The position numbers and the translations under genes were made by a program. DNA of 64,000 bases from B46-G9 sp964581175 (GTDB lineage: Bacteria; Desulfobacterota; DSM-4660; Desulfatiglandales; Desulfatiglandaceae): positions 1 to 64,000 of the forward strand of contig CAZONI010000007.1 in the NCBI GenBank assembly GCA_964581175.1, written 5' to 3'. Positions within the stretch are counted from its first letter, which is position 1; each line of letters begins with the position of its first letter. Positions 7,181 through 15,565 of this stretch are shown here, piece after piece. A model generated the notes under the pieces. It searched no databases. It saw only the letters and a program-made list of their open reading frames with translations, and was not told the origin of the DNA.

Positions 7181-8734
7181 TTATGATGCCGATAGATCTT
7201 TTATGATTCCCGATGCAGTATGAACCACGTCATGCACCCGGTCATAAAAGTTGCGGTAAACCTCGTGATAAAGCCGGTCATACAGACGGCGGCGATCAGG
7301 ATTCGGCACATACTCTTTCTTGACCCGCACCATATGGCGGGCGGCATCTTCGATGCCGGCATAGATACCAACGCCGGCTGCGGCACAGATGGCGGCGCCC
7401 AGGGCAGTTGTCTCGACCGTTTCGGTAGTGCACAATTTAACGCCTAGAATATCCGAAAATATCTGATTCCATAAATCGCTTCTGGCTGAGCCGCCGTACA
7501 TGCGTACTTCGGAAATCGGAATGCCTGTTCCCTTCTCCATGAACCCCATCTGACGGCGGGTTTCATATGCCAGACCTTCCATGACCGCGCGAACCATGTG
7601 CGCCTTGGAGTGATCCATCAAAAAGCCGAACATAACACCTCGGGCCTCGAGGTCCCAGTAAGGTGCCGTTGCCCCCGAGAAATAAGGGATGAGCATCAGG
7701 CCCCAGTTTCCCGGCGGTGCATCAGCAGCCATGTTGTAGAAAACTTCCCAGTCGCCGGCAGGCTCGGTTTTGTCGCCGTACGAAAAGGTGGCCTTCAGCC
7801 AGTTCATCAGGGAGGAGCCGCCGCTGTATATGGAATTTTCAGGAAAATAAGTATCCATGGGGCTTATTTCGATGAAGTAATTCATATCCGGGTCCAACGG
7901 CAGATGCTCGGTGCAGGTTTCCATGGAACAGGAGGTTCCGCCGTTGACACCCAGCATCGATGGTCGGGTGACACCGACCCCCACCACCCCGCAGGGCTGA
8001 TCTCCCGCAGCCGTGACGACGGGCAGCCCCTCGGGCAGACCGGTGATCTGCGCCGCTTGAGAACTAATTTTACCGGCAATCCGTCCGCCCGGCAGAATCG
8101 TCTTGATCCAGATATCGGAAGAGATCCCGAATTGACTAAGGATGTCTTCCGCCCATTGATGCCGGTGCGCCACATCGAGGCACCCCGTCATCACGGCCGC
8201 GCTTGAGGTGGTGACCAGCTCCCCTGTCAGTTTATAGGTCAAATAATCCTGAACCAGGAGGAACTTGTTCATGCGATGATAAACATTAGTTTCCTTGTCC
8301 CGCAGCCACATGGCTTTGTAGACTGTCCAGATGCCCGGGTTATAACCGGTGCGCTGATAAATTCGCTCGCGTCCCACCTTATCGAGCGCCCATTCATTTT
8401 GTTCGCTGCACCGGATATCATTCCATAGAATTGCATTGCGCAAAGGTTTCATCGATTTATCGACCGGAACTGCGGTGATACGCTGATGAGTGATTGCCAG
8501 ACCCTGAATTTCGGATGGCTTTACGAGGCAACTCGCTAGTAGGTTGCGGATGGATCCGACGAAGGCATCCCACCACCACTGTGCCTTTTGTTCCACCCAC
8601 CCCGGTTGCGGTCTCAGGACATCATATGCCTGTCGGCCCTGGGCCAGGGCTTCGCCCTTTTCGTCAAAGAGAATCGCTCGGGTTGACGAGGTTCCACTGT
8701 CCACACCGATTACATAGGCTTTAGCTGGGTTCAT
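7181..8734 (-). CDS. FGGY-family carbohydrate kinase (intact)
   Basis: 517 aa from the ATG at 8734, where the conserved start region VIGVDSGTSSTRAIL begins within ten residues. An upstream start at 8842 would overlap the aldolase gene and adds residues with no family match. The sequence is full length with ATP-binding motifs: the phosphate-1 loop DSGTSST, the phosphate-2 segment GVNGGTSCS near residue 285, and the adenosine motif MYGGSARSDLWNQI near residue 420. The group includes xylulose, glycerol, erythritol and autoinducer-2 kinases. The substrate cannot be read from sequence. In context it phosphorylates the sugar that DeoC or the isomerase handles. It has a damaged relative at 3544-4129. 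Confidence 0.85.
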   Translation of the reverse strand: MNPAKAYVIGVDSGTSSTRAILFDEKGEALAQGRQAYDVLRPQPGWVEQKAQWWWDAFVGSIRNLLASCLVKPSEIQGLAITHQRITAVPVDKSMKPLRNAILWNDIRCSEQNEWALDKVGRERIYQRTGYNPGIWTVYKAMWLRDKETNVYHRMNKFLLVQDYLTYKLTGELVTTSSAAVMTGCLDVAHRHQWAEDILSQFGISSDIWIKTILPGGRIAGKISSQAAQITGLPEGLPVVTAAGDQPCGVVGVGVTRPSMLGVNGGTSCSMETCTEHLPLDPDMNYFIEISPMDTYFPENSIYSGGSSLMNWLKATFSYGDKTEPAGDWEVFYNMAADAPPGNWGLMLIPYFSGATAPYWDLEARGVMFGFLMDHSKAHMVRAVMEGLAYETRRQMGFMEKGTGIPISEVRMYGGSARSDLWNQIFSDILGVKLCTTETVETTALGAAICAAAGVGIYAGIEDAARHMVRVKKEYVPNPDRRRLYDRLYHEVYRNFYDRVHDVVHTASGIIKDLSAS

Positions 8735-8813
8735 TGAAGCCAACTTCCCTTTTCTCCTGCTTGTGGCCGGTCTCGCTTTAATCCGTAAATTAGAAAACGC
8801 TCGGGCAACTATA

Positions 8814-9539
8814 TTAAGTACCCAGTTCCAGGCCGTCACCATAGATCTGACGGAACTCGCGGATTATTTGCTCACCCCGGCTCGTGCCGAGTTGGTCGGC
8901 GCCTTCACGGATCAGTTCAAGCGCGAAATCGAGTGTATAGATTCCTCCTGAGGCTTTGATTCTGACCTCAGGGCTTAAAATTTTGCGCATGAGCCTTATA
9001 TCCGCTACCGTCGCTCCCAACGGGTCGGCATTTATTTGCATCAGATACTGGGTTCGAACGCCGGTTGTCGTTTTGACCAGCGCAGCGCCAGCTTTTTCAG
9101 CGATTCGACAGGCGCGCAGTTTTTCTTCATCCTTCAGCACCCAAGTTTCGATGATGGTCTTGACTTGGCTCCCCTGGGCGGCTGCTACGACCTGTTGTAT
9201 ATCTTCCAAAACCAGATCGTCGTTGCGCGACCGAAGGGCGCCCACATTGATGACCATGTCGATTTGAGTGGCGCCGGACTCAATCGCCCGCCTGGCTTCC
9301 AGTGCCTTTACTTCCGGTAGATGCGATCCGAAGGGAAACCCAACGTTGGCGCTGACGTCGACTTCCAGGCCGCCAAGCAGTTCGACGGTCAAAGGGATAT
9401 TTGTGGGGTTGACACACGCGACACCGACCCCCGCTTCTGCAGCATCCCGGCAGAAAGCCCGCACGTCATCATCACTTGCGTACTGCTGGCACAGGCTGAA
9501 TTCAATGCGTTTCTTAAAATCAGCCAAAGAGATGTACAT
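8814..9539 (-). CDS. deoC: deoxyribose-phosphate aldolase family protein (DeoC)
   Basis: 241 aa, normal length. It is a TIM barrel with the DeoC signatures: INVGALRSRN, the Schiff-base lysine in ALVKTTTGV (family VKTSTGF), and the second lysine in IKASGGI, which tunes the first. The reaction for true DeoC is 2-deoxyribose-5-P to glyceraldehyde-3-P plus acetaldehyde. Because it is embedded in an operon with a kinase and sugar oxidoreductase and no phosphopentomutase or nucleoside phosphorylase, it may cleave a different phosphorylated deoxysugar. It lies 26 bases after the isomerase gene. Confidence 0.85.
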   Translation of the reverse strand: MYISLADFKKRIEFSLCQQYASDDDVRAFCRDAAEAGVGVACVNPTNIPLTVELLGGLEVDVSANVGFPFGSHLPEVKALEARRAIESGATQIDMVINVGALRSRNDDLVLEDIQQVVAAAQGSQVKTIIETWVLKDEEKLRACRIAEKAGAALVKTTTGVRTQYLMQINADPLGATVADIRLMRKILSPEVRIKASGGIYTLDFALELIREGADQLGTSRGEQIIREFRQIYGDGLELGT

Positions 9540-9565
9540 ATTAAATCTCCTCGGTCCAGGTTACG

Positions 9566-10537
9566 CTATTCAAAAAGTTTATCACCGCGCCCTTCGTATC
9601 GGCCTTTGATTATCAACGGTTTTAAATACGCGATGGTTTTTTCCATGCCGTCTTCGCGGCTCATGACCACATCTTCATGTTCGTAGCTCAGGACATAATC
9701 GTAATTGACCAACCGCATTTCGGTCAGCACCCGATTCCAGGGAACCGAGCCCCAACCCGGGATACGAAAGCGGAATCCACGGTCGATGCGGCCCCATTTG
9801 CCTTGGGCTTGGAGTCCGGAGCGGCGTACGTTGTGCTCGACAACCTCGCCGTCCTTGGCATGCGCATGATAAATCCTATCGCCGAGTTCCTGGACAAAAA
9901 TAACGGGATCGATTCCCATAATGACAATATTGGCTGGATCGAAGTTGAAGCCCCATTCCTTGCGGCCGCCCATCAGCGCAACACTCTTGAGGGCGGTTTC
10001 AACGTTGTAAACGTATTCGTTCGGATGGGGTTCATGGGCGAATTTGACGCCTTCTTTTTCAAAGGTGTCCAAAATTTCGCCCCAACGTTCCACGAAATCC
10101 GTGCCCATCTCATCCCATCCTTCAGGATAGGGCCAAGGGAACCAGCGGGCAAAATTCTCACAGCCGATAAACCCGCAAACCACCGGAACGTCCAGCGCGG
10201 CGGCTGCCTGAGCGGTTCTTTTCATCCGTTCCATCCCGAATTTGATTTTTTCGGCCGGTGTGCCCTTGCAAAAAGCATCGGTGTCTTTGGTATGGGGACC
10301 CAGCACCAGCTGCCCTTCGGTATGGTTGCTCAGAGCGGATATCGTGAGACCGTAATTTCTGGCCAGATCCTTTATTTTTTTGGCCCCGTTGCCGGTAAGC
10401 ACTTCATCTATGTCCAGATGACCGTTGCCGGAAAATGCCGGAAGTTCGGCGGCTTCGTATCCTAATTCAGCCATCATTTTGAAGACGGATTCCAGATCCC
10501 GATCCATAAAATTGGCGGTAAACATTCCTATTTTCAT
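9566..10537 (-). CDS. sugar phosphate isomerase/epimerase (AP-endonuclease-2-like TIM barrel)
   Basis: 323 aa. An N-terminal strand IGMFTANF and GYEAAELPAF open the xylose-isomerase-like barrel. Metal-ligand positions are plausible at FAHEPHPNE (Glu/His), NFDPANIV (Asp), YHAHAKDGE (His) and LSYEHED (Glu) near the C-terminus. The family covers hydroxypyruvate, tagatose and inosose isomerases and dehydratases, so the exact reaction is open. It sits 20 bases after the Gfo/Idh/MocA gene, a pairing common in inositol and polyol catabolism. AGGAGA precedes the ATG. Confidence 0.85.
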   Translation of the reverse strand: MKIGMFTANFMDRDLESVFKMMAELGYEAAELPAFSGNGHLDIDEVLTGNGAKKIKDLARNYGLTISALSNHTEGQLVLGPHTKDTDAFCKGTPAEKIKFGMERMKRTAQAAAALDVPVVCGFIGCENFARWFPWPYPEGWDEMGTDFVERWGEILDTFEKEGVKFAHEPHPNEYVYNVETALKSVALMGGRKEWGFNFDPANIVIMGIDPVIFVQELGDRIYHAHAKDGEVVEHNVRRSGLQAQGKWGRIDRGFRFRIPGWGSVPWNRVLTEMRLVNYDYVLSYEHEDVVMSREDGMEKTIAYLKPLIIKGRYEGRGDKLFE

Positions 10538-10557
10538 CTCACCTATCTCCTTCCCGT

Positions 10558-11745
10558 TTATTGTTCCACTTTAACCCACGAGCGTTCCTTTTCGGAGCGC
10601 TGCAAGGCTTCAAGCACCAACTGAACCCTCAAGCCGTCTTCGAAGGTGGCGCCCCAGGGTGCGACCGCCAGATTCTTGGCAACGCAGTTGAAAAAATGGA
10701 AGATGGTGTGGCAGTGATGGTGTTCCCAGCCCAGCACGTGTCCGGGCGGCCACCAGTGTTTAATGAAGTCGTGGACTTCGGCTTCGGTCACTAAAATGGT
10801 CCGAAATCCTTGAACTTCCAGGGGGTCATCGAGGGAAAAATACTGGAGCAGATTGTTTTGTGTGAGTTCAAATTGGATTGCTCCGCGGCTGCCGTAAACT
10901 TCGATCTGCCAAAGTGATTTCCGACCGGTGGCGAAGCGGCTGGCCTCAATACTACCCAGTGCGCCGTTGTCGAAGCGAAACATGCCCAGAGAAGCATCAT
11001 CAACCGTAACGGCACCTTTTTCCTCGCCGGCTTTGCCGGACAGGCCCGATGCTTCGAGGGGCAGCGGTCTTTCTTTAATAAAGGTCTCGCTGATCCCGCA
11101 GGCTTCGGTGATTTCAAGGCCGGTTAAAAACCGCGCCATATCGATACTATGGGCATTGAGATCGCCTAGCACGCCGGAGCCCGCTACTTCTTTTTTCAGA
11201 CGCCAAGCCAGCGGAAAATTCGGATCCAATAGCCAGTCTTGCAGAAAAGCGGCGCGGAAATGGTATATATGGCCGATTTTACCTTCCTGGATGAGGCGTC
11301 TCGCTAAAAGCACCGCCGGGCAGAACCGATTACTGAAGGAAACCATGCTCTTAACGCCCATCTTTCCAGCCTTTTCGGCAGCTTCTACCATAGCTCTTGC
11401 TTCGGTCACGTCCAGCGCCAGTGGTTTTTCGACGATGGTATGCTTGCCCGCCTGAAGGGCGGCGATGCAGGGATCCTTATGAACGTTGTTGGGCCCGTTG
11501 TTGTCAAAAAGTTCAATGGCCGGATCGTCTATGAGTTTTTTCCAATCGGTAGTTCCGTATTTATAGCCGAAACGCCGGGCGGCTTCCTGGACGGCCCGTT
11601 CGTTTCGCCCGCAGATTCCTTCCAACACCGGTGCAGCCGGCGGAGGATAAAAGATGTACGGCAATTTCTTAAAAGCGTTTGTGTGGGCCTTGCCCATAAA
11701 TGCGTATCCCAGCATTCCGACGCCGATCGCTTTTTTTGATTCCAT
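10558..11745 (-). CDS. Gfo/Idh/MocA-family NAD(P)-dependent oxidoreductase
   Basis: 395 aa, first gene of the operon. The Rossmann motif GVGMLGYAFMGKAH is at residues 7-20. The conserved EKPLA follows near residue 105, and the substrate-side motif GVLGDLNAHSIDMARFLTG is near residue 190, with the catalytic His/Asp pair of this family. AGGAGG lies five bases before the ATG. Members oxidise a sugar or cyclitol hydroxyl using a tightly handled NAD(P). Together with the isomerase/epimerase, this points to polyol or inositol-like substrate entry. The promoter region carries an inverted repeat. Confidence 0.88.
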   Translation of the reverse strand: MESKKAIGVGMLGYAFMGKAHTNAFKKLPYIFYPPPAAPVLEGICGRNERAVQEAARRFGYKYGTTDWKKLIDDPAIELFDNNGPNNVHKDPCIAALQAGKHTIVEKPLALDVTEARAMVEAAEKAGKMGVKSMVSFSNRFCPAVLLARRLIQEGKIGHIYHFRAAFLQDWLLDPNFPLAWRLKKEVAGSGVLGDLNAHSIDMARFLTGLEITEACGISETFIKERPLPLEASGLSGKAGEEKGAVTVDDASLGMFRFDNGALGSIEASRFATGRKSLWQIEVYGSRGAIQFELTQNNLLQYFSLDDPLEVQGFRTILVTEAEVHDFIKHWWPPGHVLGWEHHHCHTIFHFFNCVAKNLAVAPWGATFEDGLRVQLVLEALQRSEKERSWVKVEQ

Positions 11746-11850
11746 TCCATCCTCCTTTCTCTAAACGGTTAATTGGGCAGACTTTATTTGCAAGTGAAAG
11801 ATTTTTATTGACAATGACTCATTTTTATAATTAGGTGACCCCTTAAATGT

Positions 11851-11876
11851 ACTTATATTAGGTTGTCCGTATAAGT
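11851..11876. promoter_or_regulatory. inverted repeat, candidate operator
   Basis: ACTTATA (11851-11857) and TATAAGT (11870-11876) form a perfect inverted repeat with a 12-base spacer, laid exactly over the -35 and -10 of the minus promoter. The GntR/UTRA protein of the same operon is the most likely binder; DeoR is an alternative. Confidence 0.5.
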
Positions 11877-11879
11877 CAA
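11852..11879 (-). promoter_or_regulatory. candidate sigma-70 promoter of the Gfo-isomerase-DeoC-kinase-GntR operon
   Basis: The minus strand reads TTGACT, a 16-base spacer, then TATAAG, placing the start of transcription roughly 100 bases before the ATG at 11745. Confidence 0.5.
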
Positions 11880-12053
11880 TAAGAAATTGATTAGATTGCC
11901 TTAAATCCACGAAACGCTAAGAAAGGTGAGGGGCAAGGCAGCCGGTTTGCACGTTTTCGAGCCTATCAGTTCCGCACATGCTCTTTTGGACTTGGCAACT
12001 TAACAATCCATATATTTTTGATAACTTAAATGCAGATCGAGGAGGATTGCGGA

Positions 12054-13265
12054 ATGAAAACTCTGATGATTGCTTCTCCCATCACAGTTGGGAAGAAATC
12101 GGCCCCCAATCGGATCGTGTTTCAGCCCATGGAATGCAACGACGCCGATCCGAGCGGAGACCCATCCGATCTGACCATTAAACGCTATCGACGTTTTGCG
12201 GAAGGTGGTGCGGGAATCATTTTCTCCGAATCCCTGACCTTGACAGCCGAGAGCCGGGCCCGAAAAAGCCAGTTGGCGATCACGGAAAAAAACGCAGAAG
12301 GGCTGGCACGTTTGATAAGAGAAATGCGTGCAGTCAACCGGGATTCCTTGATCTTATTCCAGCTCAATCAGTCGGGCAGACTCAGCGAAGCGGCCTTTTC
12401 GAAAGTCATCTCCGCTTATCCGACCGGGGACCCGGACATCCATGTGTTGACCGAGGAAGAGATCGAGAAAATCGGCTCCAACTTTGTTAAAGCGGCGGTT
12501 ATAGCCAAGCAGGTCGGGGCCGACGGCGTCGACTTCAAACATTGCCATGGGTATGTCTGCACGGAAATGATCCAACCGGCCAATATCCGCAAGGATCGCT
12601 ACGGAGGTTCTTTTGAAAATCGCACCCGGTTTTTCAGGGAAACCGTCCAGAAGATGAAGGCGGCATTGAACGACGATTCCTTTCTGCTGGGTGTCAGGTT
12701 CAATTTTTACGACGGCGTCACCGGCGGCTTCGGTACGGCGGGTCCGGATGAAGTTGTCGAAGACTCCACCGAACCGCTGGCCTTTGTCAAAATGATGGAA
12801 GACGTGGGGATGCATTACATCAATGTCTCAGCCGGCATAGCCGGTTCTGAACTCACGCAACCGTCCAAAAAATATCCGGAGGGTGTCTATCGGCTGTTTG
12901 GATGGGCCCGGGCCGTCAAAAAAGCCGTCAGCATACCGGTCATCGGGTCGGGTTACAGCTACTTAAGGGACGGAAAAAACAAATTGCCGGAACCCAATCA
13001 AGATAAAAAAAACTTTTTGTACTGGGCTGAAAAAAATATCAGAGACGGGAATGTCGATATGGTCGGGGTCGGCCGACAGTCTCTGGCGGATCCGCTATTC
13101 GTCAAAAAAATGCTGTCTGGAGAACCCAAGACGGTCAACTACTGCACCATCTGCGACCGCTGTCTGGAGCTTATGTTTGCCCAGCAAGCCGTCGGATGCG
13201 CCGTTCATGATAAATACTACCGGGAGCTTTATCGTAGCCTTAAAAAGGGACCTCGGGATAAATAG
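12054..13265 (+). CDS. NADH:flavin oxidoreductase (old yellow enzyme barrel with Fe-S cysteines)
   Basis: 403 aa from the ATG at 12054, with GAGGAGG eight bases upstream. An FMN-binding TIM barrel starts NRIVFQPMECN. HCHGYVCTEMI holds the substrate-binding His pair position, and NIRKDRYGGSFENRTRF is the hallmark of the 2,4-dienoyl-CoA reductase group. Near the C-terminus CTICDRCLELM plus a further Cys resembles the 4Fe-4S ligand set of that group, but the FAD/NADH domain that normally follows (about 250 residues) is absent. Electrons would therefore come from a partner protein. It is divergent from the sugar operon and shares its regulatory region, so a linked role is likely but unproven. Confidence 0.8.
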   Translation: MKTLMIASPITVGKKSAPNRIVFQPMECNDADPSGDPSDLTIKRYRRFAEGGAGIIFSESLTLTAESRARKSQLAITEKNAEGLARLIREMRAVNRDSLILFQLNQSGRLSEAAFSKVISAYPTGDPDIHVLTEEEIEKIGSNFVKAAVIAKQVGADGVDFKHCHGYVCTEMIQPANIRKDRYGGSFENRTRFFRETVQKMKAALNDDSFLLGVRFNFYDGVTGGFGTAGPDEVVEDSTEPLAFVKMMEDVGMHYINVSAGIAGSELTQPSKKYPEGVYRLFGWARAVKKAVSIPVIGSGYSYLRDGKNKLPEPNQDKKNFLYWAEKNIRDGNVDMVGVGRQSLADPLFVKKMLSGEPKTVNYCTICDRCLELMFAQQAVGCAVHDKYYRELYRSLKKGPRDK

Positions 13266-13519
13266 GCGGTCCGGGTAACCGGAACCCAATCGGTTGACAC
13301 ATCAAACCTTGACTTGATCAAAGGTGCAGATCCTGTGAGTTTGTGGGCGGGTCAGTCTACACCATCTTTTTTGGATTGCTTGAGGGGCAATCTGTATAGA
13401 GCTTTCGGACAAGGCCTACTCTCCCAGATTATGGATTTGGCTCAAGATCGTATTTGAAAGATACGGATTTTATATTTTTCTGCGACTTCCTTTCATTACC
13501 GCATCGGCGATTTTTCCCA
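13266..13519. other. gap with no recognised gene
   Basis: A small hairpin (GGTCCGG/CCGGAACC with a one-base bulge, about 13268-13287) follows the flavin oxidoreductase stop without a T-run. Nothing else in this stretch reads as coding. Confidence 0.3.
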
Positions 13520-13621
13520 GTTTCTAAGCCCCAAAAATTTAGAAGATATCTTCAACCTTGCCCCTGATTCTGCAGCACCCCGAGCGATAGCCGCGTTGCC
13601 CATTATGTATTTCTTCTCCAC
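13520..13621 (-). pseudogene. N-terminal scrap of indolepyruvate:ferredoxin oxidoreductase alpha subunit (IorA-like)
   Basis: From a GTG at 13621, with AAAGGAG upstream, the minus frame reads VEKKYIMGNAAIARGAAESG. IorA proteins begin with a near-identical stretch (MGNEAIARGALEAG) that binds the thiamine cofactor side. After about 20 matching residues the similarity is lost and no continuation exists, so this is a deletion remnant. Confidence 0.5.
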
Positions 13622-13714
13622 TTGGCTGCTCCTTTACTACGAAAAAACCGAATGTTATAAGCTGGTCGATTCAAAACAAAATCTCAGATAGGCTCAAAAC
13701 CGTTCTATCCGTTT

Positions 13715-13753
13715 TTCTCCCTTCTGCCCGTCTGTCGGTGGTGGCAGGGAGAA
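13715..13753 (-). terminator. stem-loop downstream of the pot operon
   Basis: TTCTCCC plus CTGCC pair with GGCAG plus GGAGAA around a 14-base loop, 28 bases after the last pot gene. There is no T-run in the minus direction, so it is a candidate 3-prime end or processing structure rather than a classical terminator. Confidence 0.35.
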
Positions 13754-13780
13754 GGTATTCTATGGTGGATTGTGGTTCGG

Positions 13781-14614
13781 CTATTTCCTCTCCATTCGAC
13801 GGGCCACTCGTCTCTGCAGCAACCCGGTCATGACCAGGAAAAACACGGCAAGGAGCAAGAGCAGTGTGGAGATGGCGGGCAGCATAGGCTCTACCTCGTA
13901 GCGAATCACATCCCACATCTTCTTGGGCAGGGTGACCGCCGTGGACCCGCAAATGAAGAGGGCAATGACCACCTCGTCAAAGGCAATCATAAAGGCGAAC
14001 AGCGCCCCGGTTATTACCCCGGGGCGGATGATGGGCACGGTGATCTTCATGAACGTTTGGAACCGGTTCGCGCCCAGGTTCAGAGCGGCGTGCTCCAGTG
14101 AACGATCGAACCCCCTAAGGGTCGCCGAGATGGGCAGGACGGCGAAGGGCAACGTCAGGGGGGTATAGGCAATCACCAAGCCCAGCTTTGTGCCGATCAG
14201 GCCCAGTTTCGCCAGGAAGACATAATAGGCCAGCCCCAAGACAATCAGGGGGACAATCATGGGCGAGAGGATGAATCCTGTAATAAATCCCTTCCCCTTG
14301 AACTTTCCCCACACAAGCCCGACGGAGGCCAAAAGGCCCAGTGTGGTGGAGCAGATCGAGGTCAGAGCCGATATCTGTAATGAATTCAGCACTGCGCTCT
14401 GCCACATAGGATGGCTGAAAAATTTGCGATACTGGTCGATGCAGAATCTGGTAGGAGGAAATTCTATGATTTCTGCAGATCCAAAAGACATGGGCACCAG
14501 GAGCAGGACCGGCACGATGAGAAAAAATATGGCGGACCCGGATACGACCCACAGGGGCCAGCCGATGTGCAGGGGATCATGCCAGTGTGTCCCTTTCCCC
14601 CGTTTCCCGCTCAT
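13781..14614 (-). CDS. potC: ABC transporter permease, polyamine type (PotC-like)
   Basis: 277 aa inner-membrane protein with six predicted helices, the first at about residues 20-40 (SAIFFLIVPVLLLVP). The cytoplasmic coupling loop reads ALNLGANRFQTFMKITVPII, matching the EAA motif that docks on the ATPase. It ends with a basic tail. The ATG overlaps the stop of the other permease gene by four bases (ATGA), so translation is coupled. It is the last gene of the operon. Confidence 0.88.
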   Translation of the reverse strand: MSGKRGKGTHWHDPLHIGWPLWVVSGSAIFFLIVPVLLLVPMSFGSAEIIEFPPTRFCIDQYRKFFSHPMWQSAVLNSLQISALTSICSTTLGLLASVGLVWGKFKGKGFITGFILSPMIVPLIVLGLAYYVFLAKLGLIGTKLGLVIAYTPLTLPFAVLPISATLRGFDRSLEHAALNLGANRFQTFMKITVPIIRPGVITGALFAFMIAFDEVVIALFICGSTAVTLPKKMWDVIRYEVEPMLPAISTLLLLLAVFFLVMTGLLQRRVARRMERK

Positions 14615-15510
14615 GTCTTTACCCCGCCCCAGAGCCGCTCAGCTCCCAGGAAATGATTATAGATGAAAAAGATGACCAGCGTCACCACCAGCAGGATGGC
14701 GGACATGGCCGAAGCAAAAGGCCAGTTGAGGAGGTCCACCACCTGAATCTGGATGAGGTTTGACAGCATCTGTTCCTTGCGGCCGCCGAGGAGGGCGGGT
14801 GTGATGAAGAAGCCGAGGGCCATGATAAAGACGAGCAGGGCCCCCGCCCCGATGCCGGGGAGGGACAGGGGAAAAGTGACCCGCCAGAATGTCTGCCAGC
14901 GGCTGGCGCCCAGGTTCTGGGCCGCCTTCTCAAGATTCAGGTCCATCCCCATCATAACGCTGTATATGGGAAAAGCGATATACGGCACGAAAATGTGGGT
15001 CATTCCGACGATCACGCCCAGCCTGTTGTGCAGCAATGTTAAAGGATGATCGATGATTCCGAAATACTTCAATATGATATTGACCACGCCGTTTCGCTGA
15101 AGGACCAGGATCCAGGAGTAGTTCCGAACCAGGAGGCTGATCATGAACGAGAGGACAATGGCCAGAAGGAAGATGTTGCGGACCCCTGGACGTGCACGTC
15201 TCAAGACGTAGGCCAGAATATAGCCGATCACCAGGGCCGTGAAGGTGGTCAGAATACTCAGTTCAATGGTTATCCACATCACCCGTATATACAGGGGGCT
15301 TGAAAAAAAATAGGCGTAGTGTTTGAGGGTAAAGTGAGGGTCAAAAAGGCTCTTTACCAGTATCCTGGAGATCGGGTAGGCAAAGAGCAGGAGCAGGGCA
15401 ACGAGGGCGGGCGACATCAGCAAGAAGTGTCTGAAGCCCGCCCTTTGCCACAATCCTCCCCCGTTTGAAGAAAAGGATCCGGTTTTCATATCGCTACAGG
15501 TTTCCGTCAT
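14611..15510 (-). CDS. potB: ABC transporter permease, polyamine type (PotB-like)
   Basis: 299 aa, six predicted helices. The EAA-type loop is AAQNLGASRWQTFWRVTFPL near residue 200. The start at 15510 is kept, though an ATG seven codons further in (15489) is equally possible; neither has a strong ribosome site. It lies 55 bases after the binding-protein gene. It forms the membrane channel with the downstream permease. Confidence 0.87.
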   Translation of the reverse strand: MTETCSDMKTGSFSSNGGGLWQRAGFRHFLLMSPALVALLLLFAYPISRILVKSLFDPHFTLKHYAYFFSSPLYIRVMWITIELSILTTFTALVIGYILAYVLRRARPGVRNIFLLAIVLSFMISLLVRNYSWILVLQRNGVVNIILKYFGIIDHPLTLLHNRLGVIVGMTHIFVPYIAFPIYSVMMGMDLNLEKAAQNLGASRWQTFWRVTFPLSLPGIGAGALLVFIMALGFFITPALLGGRKEQMLSNLIQIQVVDLLNWPFASAMSAILLVVTLVIFFIYNHFLGAERLWGGVKT

Positions 15511-15565
15511 TCCGCCGGAAGGCCGGGAGGGAAACTGTTCTCGTCCTTCCGGGCTTCCTACTGGC

